From: Priapulus caudatus
Lineage: Eukaryota > Priapulida > Priapulimorpha > Priapulimorphida > Priapulidae
DNA: 51,469 nt
NCBI RefSeq assembly: GCF_000485595.1
Contig: NW_014577279.1
Location: forward strand, 111,173 to 162,641
Direction of reading: 5' to 3'
Part shown: positions 37,201 through 46,232 of the stretch, one piece after another
Layout: each line of letters opens with the position of its first letter
Numbering within the stretch: the stretch's first letter is position 1
Position numbers and translations under genes: made by a program
The notes under the pieces: model-generated
Seen by the model: only the letters and a program-made list of their open reading frames with translations
What the model was told of the DNA's origin: nothing
The model's database searches: none

Positions 37201-40200
37201 AATCCTTACTAAATATACAGCTGAATCCACTATATATACTCGAATATCTCTTCATCATGATTCACACAATCAAATAGACATCATCAATGATATGCAATGA
37301 TGAAGATGCCCTACTCACGTGGGTATTGTAAACATGCAAACCTGCGTGTAAAAAATGTGTCCACTGAATTGATTTCGGCTAGCTAGTACCCTGATCCAGG
37401 TCTGGCATGTAAAAGCTTTTGATCCTATGCCACTTGTACAACTCAGCTGAAATTAGATATAAAGCAATACAAACACGTGACAATAACAAATTCTTTGCTT
37501 GCAATGCAGAATGACTTCTCTTTATTTTATGTGGCTGATATTTAAAACGAAAAAAAAATCATTAATCACACTAGTTTTTGAGATAATTTTGATAGGTACG
37601 GTACCCTATTTAGTTGGCAAAGGCAATGTTGTTTATGCAGCTATCGCATGATTGTTACGCCGCGTGTTGGATGCGGAGCACCACCAGTGTCATTGGCAAT
37701 TCACATTACCAGAAAGGACCAATGACAAGAAGAAACAGGACATACAGTCGACCTCAACTAGAAGTCGAATCCAACGGGACTGGAGGAAAAGCTTCGACTT
37801 ACACGGATTTCAACTTCCCTGGAAGTCGAATTTTTTTCGACTTAAAGTAACTGCATGTTTCTATTGTACCTTTGAGGTCGCGTGTACATGTATTGTGTTG
37901 ATATTGATGTTTACAATTACACTTCACACTAGTGTTGCCTTTATCACAAATGCAGGGCCCTCGCTACCCACTCGCCAATTCGCCAATGGCGAACAAATTA
38001 GTAATCTGGCGATTGAAAGTCTTATTAGGCGAAAAAAGTGACGAACGTAATTTTTCGTAATAAACATGACCCAGCAAACATCGATCCTATTTGATCGTCG
38101 AAACAGCAACGTTTCTTTTTGCATGCCAGCACACTCGTGTGTCATTCCCGATTGCAGCTTTTTCCTTGATCCCGGGAAAGTTTTGCTGTCCTCCATAATA
38201 ACCAGCGCGGTGCCCACCCCTACATATACAGCAATAACCACACCCACGCGACTGTAACAATCAGTGCATTCGCCCCCCCCCCCCCGTACTTCAATCAATG
38301 CCGCCCAGCCAGCAAGCACGAGCGACGATGTGCACAGCCACGGAAGTGGGTAACAGGGGTGTCGCGGGCTGCTTTTTGGGTTTTTTTTTCTTTGGCGTGA
38401 ATGCGTGAGAATGTGTAGGGCACGCGGGAGCGCGGGAGAATGGGTCCAGATGCGTGAGTCTCCCGCGAAATGCGCAGCGTGAGACTTAGTAGGTCTGCTA
38501 ACAGAGTAAGATTTAAACTAAAGGGTGAAATTTTATTTTCGGGGTGCATCAAATGCAGTCTAAGACATTCAAATGTTTTAAATTTTGCTGGGGGAGACCC
38601 CCAGAACCCCCGGCCCTCTACCTCTCTCCCCCCGCGTCTGCCTGCAGAATCCACATTCGTGCCTACTGCACACCTTTGAATCCATCATGTGCGTTTTTCC
38701 CCAAACTGGGCATTACCACCGTTGTCTAATTTTCCCTCAGAAGAAACCCTGGGGTTTAAAAAAGGCCTGTCTCCACACACGGCACGGCAACGGCGCTGGC
38801 AAAAATCAAATGATTTTTACTACGCCTGTGTGCGCGCGCGTGCGTTCGTGTGCATGCGTGTAGGTGTGTGTTTGTGTGTGTACTGTGTGTGAGGTACTGT
38901 AAAAAGTAGTAAAACTGATAAGTACTAACTGGGGAATATAGTCAGCTTTGATGAGCAGCTAATTTTTCTGGTTCAATAGCATCCCGAAGTTACAAAAGTA
39001 GTAGAGTATATGCATGTGCTGTGAAAACTCTTCTGTAAACTATTAGTATTACTATAAATAACTATACTGTGTGTATAGTACTGTCTATACTGTACTGCGC
39101 GCGTGCGTGCGTACGTGCGTGCGTACGTGTGTGCGCATGCGTGCGTATTGTGCGTCAGGTACTGTAAAAAGTAGCTGTTTGTGACCCTACCATCCACAAC
39201 AGTTGATGTGGAGAGGGGTTTTAGCAGACATAATTTGGTTAAAACAGTTCTGAGAAATCAGCTGAAAACAGAAAGTGTTTTTGACATTCTAACCATCAAA
39301 AGCGAAGACCCAGAAGAAGAGATGTTTGACTGTGAAAAGTGCTATGTCCAGAGGTGTGCCAAAAAAGATAGGAGAATTTTCCTGCCAGCAGTGAAGAACA
39401 AAATTCAGACAATTTGAATGTCTCTGTCAGTCAGAGTCATGGTGGTGAATCATAGTGTTAGTGTCTCAGTCATAGACAGGTGGTGAATAATAGTTTGTTT
39501 GCATTAAATAAGTGTAGTTTTGTGAAAAAATAAAGAAAAGAAAAATTATTTATCGCCTTTTTGTGTTCATAAAATGTTAGGCTACAGATGTGGCTAACAG
39601 GAATCCAAATTGGCTAATGAAAATTGATTCTGGCTAATTGTTTGGCTACAGACAAATAAATCCTAGCTAGGGCCCTGCAAATGTGTGTTCATGTGTTTGC
39701 TTTGATGATGCAAGTCATAAGAGTTAACACTTACGTGGAATAATAGAATAATCATTATCTTGCCCATGACATAAATACGTCATTCTCCCTCATTCTCCGT
39801 CGTCATCACTCATGATCATTGATTATTGTCACTTCCACCACCACCACCATCATCATCTTCAATATCACAATTACCGTTACGATTACCATCAGGCAACATT
39901 ATCATATCTGTCATATCTATCATATATGCGTGAAAAATTATGAGACTTTGGTAGTAAAAACACTTCGTGTAAATTTACCATAAGTTTATTATTGAAATGT
40001 TCCAAGTGCCTGTAAGAAATACAATCTACTGCATCAGTTTAGTTGGTCTTTTATTTATAGCGATAGCAGTCTGATGACATCATGGGGGCGAATTTGAGCA
40101 AAACAGCACCAGTTGAACTTTGGAGCATTTTTACATTATGACAATTCAATTGATAAATTTCTTATGAGTGTTATACATTATTATAAGCACCAAATATCAA

Positions 40201-43200
40201 ATAATAATGTTACAATGTTTTCCCGTTTGTGTTGACGATTGTGAGTTTTGACTATTGTTTATCTACAAAATGCCATGTAACCAGAATGCCACAAAAATTG
40301 ACACATTTTTGTTATTGATGGGGTGTCTTTGAATGGCCTGTACCATTGAATTCCTGAAAGATGGTTGGTCTTGGGCACACATGAAAAGTGAGTGTTAATG
40401 TCCGCTGCATGCGTTTGAAGTAACTCTTGTAGTTAATTACATCAGAAATTATGTTTTTGTAAAATAATCACTTAGTTCAGGTCATTACTGCACAGAGACA
40501 AAGTTACTTCACTCGAATTTAGAAATGATTAGTCACTTATGATATTTTCATGTACTTTGTGTTGTCAACCGTTGAGTTGTTCAATGGGACGGAAAGGAAA
40601 GAGATGCGCAGCCATTCTGGCACGGTGCCACTGCCTCGTGTACCCGCCCATGTATTGACTATTGTAAAGTTACGTGGGCCATTGCTGTTAGCCACGCTCA
40701 GCTGGACCCTGCGGCTGCAGTACTGTATGTAGTGGAATGCCGTTATTGATCATATTGCTTCGGATGGGACTAGACATTGGTTTGTCACCAAAATAATATT
40801 TAATAGTACAAATATGATTTGAATGATGTGAAATATTATTTATCTTAGCTACAGTTATAGATAACTGGCTATCCCTGTGGCGGCCTGTGGCCTGTGACAT
40901 GCGTCTAAGCAGAGGAATTGCTCTGACCTGTGATTGGAAGATAAAAATAGAATTCGTGACTTTTCGTTTCACCGGTCATAGCCGCGCGTATATTATTAGC
41001 CTATGAGCAATACCGCGCGTGCATATTTACTAATTAATTAGACTAATCGTCAGGGCTCGAATTAACCGACGGCACCGACGGCAATTGCCGGCGGTGCCCC
41101 TATCAATCGCCGTACTGCCCTTGAAAATCCAACCCGACCGACGGCAGTGACCTGCCTTGCCCTTTTCTGTAATTGCCGTCGGTGCCTCTGCCTCTGGCTA
41201 GACTGGTTCGCGGCCGCACTGTTTGTCGCAGAGCGTGTACATTCTCTAGCAGAGCGTGTACATTCTCTAGCAGAGCGTGAGGCCGGATACCAGTCTACCC
41301 GGCGGCAAAAACAATAACGTGGTATTGCTGCCAACCGCTGCCAGTAGACGATCGATAAATAGTGCACCTGTGTATGCCCGTGGTAGAACACGAATGCTGC
41401 ACGGATGCTGCACGCCCGGACTCGGCCCGCGTGCGATTTAAAGCGCGGGAAACGACGCTCGCGCAAGAATGGCCAGTGATCTGTACGGTGTGTAGCTTGC
41501 TAAGTGCAGTAAATTTAGAGAAATTTTAGTACAATTCATACGATGACAAAGTTTTCCATAACAATGGCCTTGGTGCCCTTCTCAAATTGTGAGAGTTGCC
41601 TTGATGCCTTTTAAAATTGCCTCGGTGCCCATCCATTTTAGAGAAAATTCAAGGCAATTTCTCACATGCCCCCAAAAAATTGCCTTGCCCCTCTCGTCGC
41701 TTAATTCGAGGCCTGCTAATCGTGCTTCAATAGACTCAAAATTCACAGAGATTAAGGCTAAGACATGTGTCTATAATACTTAATAGCTAGAATTTATAGA
41801 AATCTAACTCAAATCGTTCGCTCCATATAATAGTTAGTACACGTTCCTACTGGTCATAGCATAATAGTTTATGCGGCGGGAGTGGGCGGGGTCTATTTTT
41901 ATCCTCCAATCACAGGTCGGAGCAATTCCTCTGTTTAGACACACCCATGTGGTTCAAGGATAGAGATGATGTCCAGATTGAGACGTATGTCCTTTTCGTA
42001 AATGTGGGGGAGTCCCTTTAAAATCGACAGGGGTGTTGTCAAAGGTGTTGTTTGTTCATTTCGACCGACAAACATTATGCGAGTTCATAGGAAGTGTGGA
42101 AAAAACTGTGTTTTTTAAAAGCGACACTACTCGCCCGTTTCCGACTGTTTCTCACCATTGCTACGCGCGAGAATTTCCCGTCATGCTCCTCTGCTATGGC
42201 CCTCAAATGTATCTGCGTATTTGCGCGCTCCATTTACGGACTGATACTATATTGCTCTCCGCAGTAAATTACCTGGAAATCCGTTGATATTCGTTGTTTT
42301 TTTGGAAACACATAAATCAACTCCCACAAAGTCCTCCATTGCTGTTGACTGTTCCCTACGGCCCTCTCGCGGCTATGTGATGTATATGCAATCACCACCC
42401 CCCTCTGCCAGCTAGACCAAATAATTCTGTCCCAGATAACCTTTTTCATATTTTGGTGAGGGTTATTGGGGACAGAACGGGGTGCATTGAAATTTTTTGA
42501 GATCACATGCAAAATGCATGCGCTGCTAATCCGGCCCGTATGCCGGTATCGGCGGGTAAAAAGGCCTACCGTTCCCTTCTACATGGCTTTACCTTGCTAC
42601 TGATGTGCGTGAATATTCACTTCAATCGTTATTCACTTCTTAAAAGATTGTTTTTCAGAAACCCCGCTTCATTCCACTTTAGTAAATCGCATTTGCCATT
42701 TACAAACAATCAGACCAATCAGAGCCAGCCTTACAATAGCCTGGGTTTCTCCTGTATCTGTGCTATGATCTGTGGTGCTATTTTCTCTAGGCTACCTCTG
42801 ATTGGCCGATTGTTTGTAAATGGCGAATGCGATTTACTAAATTGGAATGAAGCGGGGTTTCTGAAAAACAATCTTTTAAGAAGATAGCAAGGTAAAGCCA
42901 TGTAGAAGGGAACGGCAGGTTTTTTTACCCGCCGATACCGGCGTACGGGCCGCATTAGCAGCGCATGCATTTTGCATGCGATCTCACAAAATTTCAATGC
43001 ACCCGGTTCTGTCCCAGTATAACGCATCCAAAATATAAAACGTTATCTGGGACAGAATTATTCGGTCTACTGCCTGCCCCTGCCCTGTGCTGTGGCCTGG
43101 CCCTGTGACTGTGTAGCTCTAGTACTATACACTGTTTTTTGTTTATAAGAATCGTACTTTTTTTTTGAGCCTCGTGATTCTTAGAAAATCGACATTTTGA

Positions 43201-43368
43201 GCCTTAAATAATTCTTAAATAATTGTTGAAAAAAATCGACTTATATTTTTATTAAAACTGTTAAAAGTGTTGCAATCTGGAATGGTTTAACACGTTCAAC
43301 GCGAAACACGAGTATACTCGTTCGAACCTGCAAAACGCACGGCCGCGAAACACGAGTATACTCGTGGC

Positions 43369-43399
<31 letters not shown>

Positions 43400-45075
43400 T
43401 AACGTTTACTATGTTTCTCTCATATCAGCGTCATTGTCACTAAGAACCCCAGTAGTAGTAGATGGAGCATAATTTTAAAACAATACTTTACTGTTGTGGA
43501 ACGTTATGTTGGGATGTTTTTGGGACTGAGGTTAATGTTTTTTAGTTTACCCCTCGGCCAAAGGCGTATTGACCGCGCGGTGTTATTGTGAAGTTGTTTT
43601 TATGTCTGAAAGTTTGTGTTTGATTTGATAGAATCATAGGGGGCAGGGTGATAGATTCCGGTGTTGTTTCGATTGTGCCTGAGAGTAAGTTTAAATTATG
43701 CTATATTGACTAGCCAATAATTATAAATAATTTTATAGGCTAGTTAAACACCTGGCCAAAAAACATTTTTGTGTTAATAGAGTGAGCATAAGCGTAAAAA
43801 CGCGAAAATCTCAGCACAGGGCGGTAGATGCATTGTTAACCCAGGCAGCGTTGAACGTGTTAATGGGCAATCAAGCTCAAATTGCTTGAGATTTTATCCG
43901 TACTCGTGGAGTCACTGCCGCTCGACCGCATCATGCCATCGTGTACCTCGTTGAATCGAGTGACAATGTGTGTCTGATGATCGAGCCTCAGCATTATTCT
44001 TAAAAAATTCTTAAAATTTGGGAAATCGAGCCTCGATGATTCTTATAAAAAGAATTCTTATAAACAAAAAACAGTGTAGCCCGCGTACAGTTGCCGCTGC
44101 CAGCGGCAACTGTACGCGGGCTATGGTACTAGTACTAGTAGTAGAGGCTACAGCTAGTGACTGTGTAGCAGGCCTGTGTGGCGGAGCGAAGGGCTAGCCT
44201 AGTCTATACTAATTACTATACACCCATTGACAGTTCTGCGCCTATGTTCTGCGCCATTAGTTACGCATCTCCGCGAGAGCCCGGATGTGCGAGTAAACTC
44301 CGCAATATTGTTTATCTGGATGCGTTATCTGCCTTGCATACGCAGGTCGCTCAACTTTGTGTCGAAGAACAGTGCACGTAGCAGGTAATAGAGCACCGAT
44401 AATGGATGACCTGAGTGACATGACACTTGATACATTTAAATTATGGTCAATGCATGCTCTAAAAGTCTTTCTTAAGCCAATACGATCCGTTTGAGCAGCC
44501 CTTCACACTACACGTTAACGCCATTGTTCGCGCATTTTACTCGCGCTTTCTGGGACGGAAACTCCTCCCGACCTTTGACCTTAGGCTAAGCGCATGCGCA
44601 GTGTTAAACTGTCAACGGGTGTATTACTACTACTACTACTAGTACTAGTAGTAGTACTAATACTAGTTCTAGAGCTAATAATTGGCTTGCTATTAGTGAA
44701 GTTAGTAATAAACTAATATGATAAATATGTGGGAAAGCAAGCTGTTGATGATGACATGATGTAATAATAATATTAATAATACCATCTTTCAAGAATCTTT
44801 GGCAATAGCAATTTACCATCTGAGCATCTCAATTCACATGTCATGATCTCTAAAATAGGTGCCTACCACTCGAACACATTACATTTACAATATAGTACTA
44901 GTAGGGGCCTATTATACGTATGTAACCTATGTAAAGTTCTTGTGCCACATAGACTAGAAGCTAGATCAGACGTGCTATATTTACAATAATAATCGGCATG
45001 TCAGTTAAATGTATTTACCTGTAGTTTTGGATATAATGACCCGACCTTGCTAGAAACATGTGTGATTGCTGCCAT
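27023..45075 (-). CDS. TIMM44: TIMM44, mitochondrial import inner membrane translocase subunit (whole gene, 15 exons)
   Basis: TIM44 sits on the matrix face of the inner membrane. It tethers mitochondrial Hsp70 and the PAM motor to the TIM23 channel for presequence import. The fifteen exons listed separately join with matching phases into 1320 nt, giving 439 residues against 452 in human. Residues 1-61 contain no Asp or Glu and have scattered Lys/Arg, as in a matrix presequence. Residues about 52-180 are the charged helical Hsp70/TIM23-binding part (GFFGQIFQNIKQDLDKNKEM, KKFRKEADKLEQSEALKKAR). Residues about 275-435 are the Tim44 domain (FSKTEMSEVLTEI, IIKDWCYEA, DLAMGKIMEQGPVLIISF, YVWVLCRDQ, AAWRLLDLSASS). 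No frameshift or stop is needed. Intron 1 is 7.6 kb and intron 13 is 2.8 kb; both are repeat-filled. The promoter side contains a foldback MITE 30 bp above the ATG. The identification is by family knowledge and is very secure. Confidence 0.97.
27485..27595 (-). CDS. TIMM44: TIMM44 exon 14
   Basis: 111 nt, phase 0. It encodes LAMGKIMEQGPVLIISFVSQ, QILCIRDKSSKVIEGDP. The 2.8-kb intron before it carries a tandem satellite. Confidence 0.97.
27940..29880 (+). repeat. Noisy tandem satellite, two blocks (about 27940-28680 and 29440-29880)
   Basis: Units of about 100-180 bp repeat the order GGTTTTGGTACGCTGC, CACCTTCTCCCC, GTTTGGTAGCGCTAGGTCC, AATTAGGGCCGAGTTA, AGAGCGGAAGGGAAATATGA, TCAAGGTCAAAGGTAAAGG. 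Starts are visible near 28075, 28238, 28340, 28518, 29450, 29608 and 29760. Copies differ mainly by one-base insertions and deletions, which suggests unpolished long-read sequence as much as biological divergence. The central 760 bp (28680-29440) is unique. All lies inside TIMM44 intron 13. Confidence 0.7.
30433..30522 (-). CDS. TIMM44: TIMM44 exon 13
   Basis: 90 nt, phase 0. It encodes PYNVLTHPMKQAHGLGYKFD and SKVLDVDHVD. Donor GTAAGT. Confidence 0.97.
31559..31609 (-). CDS. TIMM44: TIMM44 exon 12
   Basis: 51 nt, phase 0. It encodes AMVRGDTEIIKDWCYEA. The WCYEA motif is invariant in the family. Confidence 0.97.
31932..32056 (-). CDS. TIMM44: TIMM44 exon 11
   Basis: 125 nt, beginning the Tim44 domain: GLFSKTEMSEVLTEICKMDP, then NFDKEKFLVECEYEIIPNIL and E. 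Confidence 0.97.
32372..32464 (-). CDS. TIMM44: TIMM44 exon 10
   Basis: 93 nt. It encodes FFDLKMKYDESDNVVIRASR and LLTDKLTDMF, one of the most conserved TIM44 blocks. Donor GTAAGT. Confidence 0.97.
32927..33012 (-). CDS. TIMM44: TIMM44 exon 9
   Basis: 86 nt. It encodes STTGMELHKDSRWYQSWQNF then KDNNQYVN. The GTGCGT donor is preferred over an upstream GTAAAC because only it keeps phase and gives NNQYVN-K-FFDLK, matching human NNVVFNRFFEMK. Confidence 0.93.
33134..33197 (-). CDS. TIMM44: TIMM44 exon 8
   Basis: 64 nt, encoding AKLKKRKEVGFESKEKVIEA and D. The donor used is GTAGGT after GA. A second GT four bases downstream would include an in-frame TAG, so the upstream site is chosen; it restores GAG (Glu) with exon 9. 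Confidence 0.92.
33362..33399. repeat. Perfect 18-bp hairpin in a TIMM44 intron
   Basis: Arms 33362-33379 and 33382-33399 are exact inverses (ATCAGGAGTCTATCAATA) with a 2-nt loop. Located in the intron between exons 7 and 8. Confidence 0.85.
34064..34133 (-). CDS. TIMM44: TIMM44 exon 7
   Basis: 70 nt, enters in phase 0 and leaves one base. It encodes GVQAVSEEIQDTAFKRARQY then KAP, matching human GVESVKKEIDDS..GPYRRP. Confidence 0.93.
34241..34288. repeat. CACG microsatellite in a TIMM44 intron
   Basis: About eleven ACGC units in the intron between exons 6 and 7. Confidence 0.9.
34361..34510 (-). CDS. TIMM44: TIMM44 exon 6
   Basis: 150 nt, phase 0. It encodes a Lys/Glu/Ala-rich helical segment with KKSDIAKKGAEFTEDLAKTA and GNTRVFKTVSS. 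Donor GTAAGT. Confidence 0.95.
34678..34749 (-). CDS. TIMM44: TIMM44 exon 5
   Basis: 72 nt, phase 0. It encodes DTIESESSSAVKETLDVLKG then KLSE, colinear with human KSIESETVRTSEVLRKKLGE. Confidence 0.93.
35006..35759 (-). mobile_element. hAT element with exact 8-bp target duplication
   Basis: Begins TAGGGGTGAGTATTGCGACC and ends with the inverse of TAGGGGTGTAACGATATACC. It is flanked by CTATTAGA at 34998-35005 and 35760-35767. The 754-bp element is a deleted derivative of a hAT transposon with a remnant of transposase. It sits in the TIMM44 intron between exons 4 and 5; removing one target copy restores the intron. Confidence 0.92.
35169..35318 (-). pseudogene. hAT transposase C-terminal dimerisation fragment (ZBED-like)
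   Basis: Encodes IPATSVPSERVFSTAGDIFT, AQRAALSAENIAVLLFLKKN then MRN and TAA. SERVFSTAG and LS.EN....FLKKN are signatures of the hAT C-terminal dimerisation region. The catalytic RNase-H-like part is missing, so the element cannot move by itself. Confidence 0.9.
35805..35882 (-). CDS. TIMM44: TIMM44 exon 4
   Basis: 78 nt, phase 0. It encodes DSLKKFRKEADKLEQSEALK and KARQKY, a charged helix of the Hsp70-binding region. Acceptor TTACGAACAG, donor GTAAGC. Confidence 0.95.
36859..36954 (-). CDS. TIMM44: TIMM44 exon 3
   Basis: 96 nt, phase 0. It encodes RRHVSQQPQKPGFFGQ then IFQNIKQDLDKNKEMQ, the first conserved TIM44 block (human GFLSG..DN.KQELAKNKEMKE). Confidence 0.93.
37390..37446 (-). CDS. 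TIMM44: TIMM44 exon 2 (presequence)
   Basis: 57 nt, phase 0 at both ends, acceptor TATCTAATTTCAG, donor GTACTA. It encodes 19 residues ending in TCQTWIR with no acidic residue. The sequence is not conserved enough to prove homology. If it is skipped, exon 1 still joins exon 3 in frame. Confidence 0.65.
38820..39174. repeat. GT/GCGT microsatellites with duplicated AGGTACTGTAAAAAGTAG
   Basis: The 18-bp motif occurs at 38892-38909 and 39157-39174, each just after a TG-rich tract. The 265-bp segment was therefore tandemly duplicated or inserted inside the hAT relic. Confidence 0.7.
39175..39417 (+). pseudogene. hAT dimerisation-region fragment
   Basis: Encodes LFVTLPSTTVDVERGFSRHN, LVKTVLRNQLKTESVFDIL and an acidic plus Cys-containing tail (FDCEKCYVQRC). 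VDVERGFS..N..KT.LRN.L is the hAT C-terminal signature seen in KIAA1586/ZNF862-type proteins. A TAG precedes it and microsatellite lies upstream, so only the end of the transposase survives. Confidence 0.8.
39941..40013 (-). mobile_element. Half copy of the 255-bp CACAGGCA MITE
   Basis: GAGACTTTGGTAGTAAA through TTCCAAGTGCCTGT matches the right half of the element at 48343-48597. Confidence 0.75.
41051..41715. mobile_element. hAT MITE, 665 bp, perfect 8-bp target duplication
   Basis: Ends CAGGGCTCGAATTAA and the inverse of CAGGCCTCGAATTAA. CTAATCGT is repeated exactly at 41043-41050 and 41716-41723. The interior is rich in GCCGTCGGTGCC-type repeats and carries a nested foldback. It has no transposase. 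Confidence 0.9.
41198..41297. mobile_element. Foldback MITE, CTAGACTGGTACC family, copy 2
   Basis: The ends CTAGACTGGTTCGCGGCC and GGCCGGATACCAGTCTA are inverse. Its centre is a 21-bp tandem (CAGAGCGTGTACATTCTCTA, 2.5 copies). It is nested within the hAT MITE. Confidence 0.65.
42413..43069. mobile_element. 657-bp palindromic element (arms about 312 and 274 bp)
   Basis: Left arm 42413-42724 and right arm 42796-43069 are reverse complements at roughly 90% by eye, starting TAGACC then ATAATTCTGTCCCAGATAAC. The loop is 71 bp. The left arm has an extra 35 bp at about 42600-42636. There is no coding content. Confidence 0.85.
43130..44076. mobile_element. TA-flanked element with 23-bp inverted ends (Tc1/mariner-like)
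   Basis: Starts CACTGTTTTTTGTTTATAAG and ends with its inverse, bounded by TA at 43128-43129 and 44077-44078. A TA target suggests Tc1/mariner, but there is no transposase. It hosts the piggyBac-like insertion. Confidence 0.7.
43291..43859. mobile_element. piggyBac-like MITE with TTAA target sites
   Basis: TTAA (43287-43290) then CACGTTCAACGC; the right end is GCGTTGAACGTG then TTAA (43860-43863). Inside the left end the palindrome ACGAGTATACTCGT occurs twice (43308-43321 and 43352-43365). Length 569 bp, no transposase. Nested in 43130-44076. Confidence 0.88.
44078..44122. repeat. 45-bp almost perfect hairpin
   Basis: 44078-44099 and 44101-44122 are exact 22-bp inverses around one base (start AGCCCGCGTACAGTTG). 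It abuts the right end of the TA-flanked element. Confidence 0.9.
45019..45075 (-). CDS. TIMM44: TIMM44 exon 1 (start codon, presequence)
   Basis: Encodes MAAITHVSSKVGSLYPKLQ followed by the donor GTAAAT. Phase 0. It has no acidic residue and two Lys. The context TTTTAACATGG has G at +4. It lies 7.6 kb from the next exon, and its assignment rests on phase, presequence composition and being the only fitting exon upstream. Confidence 0.75.
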
Positions 45076-45104
45076 GTTAAAACAACTGCACTGTCTGTCG
45101 TAAC

Positions 45105-45195
45105 CTAGACTGGTACTCGCTCCCATCTCGATTACTCGATCGATGGTTACCCATCAAGTAACTAAGCCGAGAGGTGGGACCGGGTACCAGTCTAG
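45105..45195. mobile_element. Foldback MITE, CTAGACTGGTACC family, copy 3, at the TIMM44 promoter
   Basis: Ends CTAGACTGGTAC and GTACCAGTCTAG, flanked by TCGTAAC at 45098-45104 and 45196-45202. It begins 30 bp upstream of the TIMM44 ATG, so it is in the 5'UTR or core promoter. Confidence 0.8.
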
Positions 45196-45455
45196 TCGTA
45201 ACCTAGGGTTTGTGGCTCGCTCTATCGTCAACCAGAGGTGTGGACGTCATTCGTCTCTTGGCGAAAACAATATTTACGTTCCTCTGCCACTGAATTTCCC
45301 GTGAGTTTCGTGTGTTTACCGTGTTATGTCGCATAATGTACTAATTTATTGTATTCACTGTTGTTGACAAATGAAACTTTATTTAGTTATCGCGTGTTAT
45401 ATGCAAGTACAACTGCTGCCAAGAGCACAGCTGCACATAGTCATAGAGACAATGT

Positions 45456-46135
45456 CAATAATGTAACCCAAACCCAGGAGCATAGCCTAGGGTTACAAAG
45501 CGTCGCTATAGTTTTCTGTGGAGGAAATTCAGGGAACCCCTGAGTGAATCACTCAGGGCGGTTTGCTGGTGCGTTTTCAGAGACTAGAACTTTCAAACTG
45601 GGTTTATTCTCAACACAAACCTTTCTCCGCTATCTTGAAACTTACTATGTATCATAATACTCTGTATTAAACTAATAGTAATACTAATACTAATACTAAT
45701 AGTAATATAACCAGTTACAAAAATTCGAAGTGACGAGCCGCGGATGTTTTGAGTGCCATTTCTGTTGACCTGTGACGTACGCATTCCCAATGCGCATGGC
45801 GATCCGCAAACGCAGCGCCCTCCGATTGGTCGGTGAATCCGCTCTTCAAACCGAAGTACGTCACAGGTCAACAGAAATGGCGCTCAGTATATTCGCCGCT
45901 CGTCACTTCGAATTTTTGTAACAGGTTATATTAGTTTAATACAGAGTATTATGATACATAGTAAGTTTCAAGATAGCGGAGAAAGGTTCGTGTTTAGAAT
46001 AAACCCAATTTGGAAGTTCTAGTCGCTGAAAACGCACCAGCAAACCGCCCTGAGTGATTCATTCGGGCGTTCCTCCGCACAAAACCATACGGACGCTTTG
46101 TAACCCTATCCTACTGGGTTTGGGTTACATTATTG
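45456..46135. mobile_element. 680-bp palindromic element, full copy
   Basis: The arms 45456-45780 and 45856-46135 match in inverse, starting CAATAATGTAACCC and including CCGCCCTGAGTGA, AACCTTTCTCCGCTATC and CCTGTGACGTAC. Loop 75 bp. The left arm has a (TAATAC)n expansion. It has no coding content. Confidence 0.85.
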
Positions 46136-46232
46136 TATCTAAGCTGCACAGGCACTTGGAGCGTTTCAATAAAATATAAAATTATAATGCTAAATAAATA
46201 CGAAATTTATTTAGGCCTATACTACCAAAGTC

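Larger units (their letters stand above)
37953..39677 (+). mobile_element. hAT-like element relic, 1.7 kb, in TIMM44 intron 1
   Basis: The terminal repeats CAGGGCCCTCGCTA and the inverse of CAGGGCCCTAGCTA are flanked by a 6-bp direct repeat CAAATG (37947-37952 and 39678-39683). Subterminal TGGCTAA motifs repeat at the right end (about 39590-39655). The right part codes a hAT dimerisation segment. A G-rich GGGGGAGACCCCCAG hairpin is inside (38590-38605). A 6-bp duplication is shorter than the usual 8 bp, so the exact ends are uncertain. Confidence 0.75.
40902..41940. mobile_element. Element with 49-bp inverted ends, interrupted by a hAT MITE
   Basis: 40902-40950 (GTCTAAGCAGAGGAATTGCT onward) is inverted at 41893-41940 with about four mismatches. 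Without the nested MITE the element would be about 366 bp. No target duplication identified. Confidence 0.6.

Noticed and set aside
42033-42287. 84-codon open frame between transposons
   Set aside because: No recognised motif, no splice support, and surrounded by repeats.
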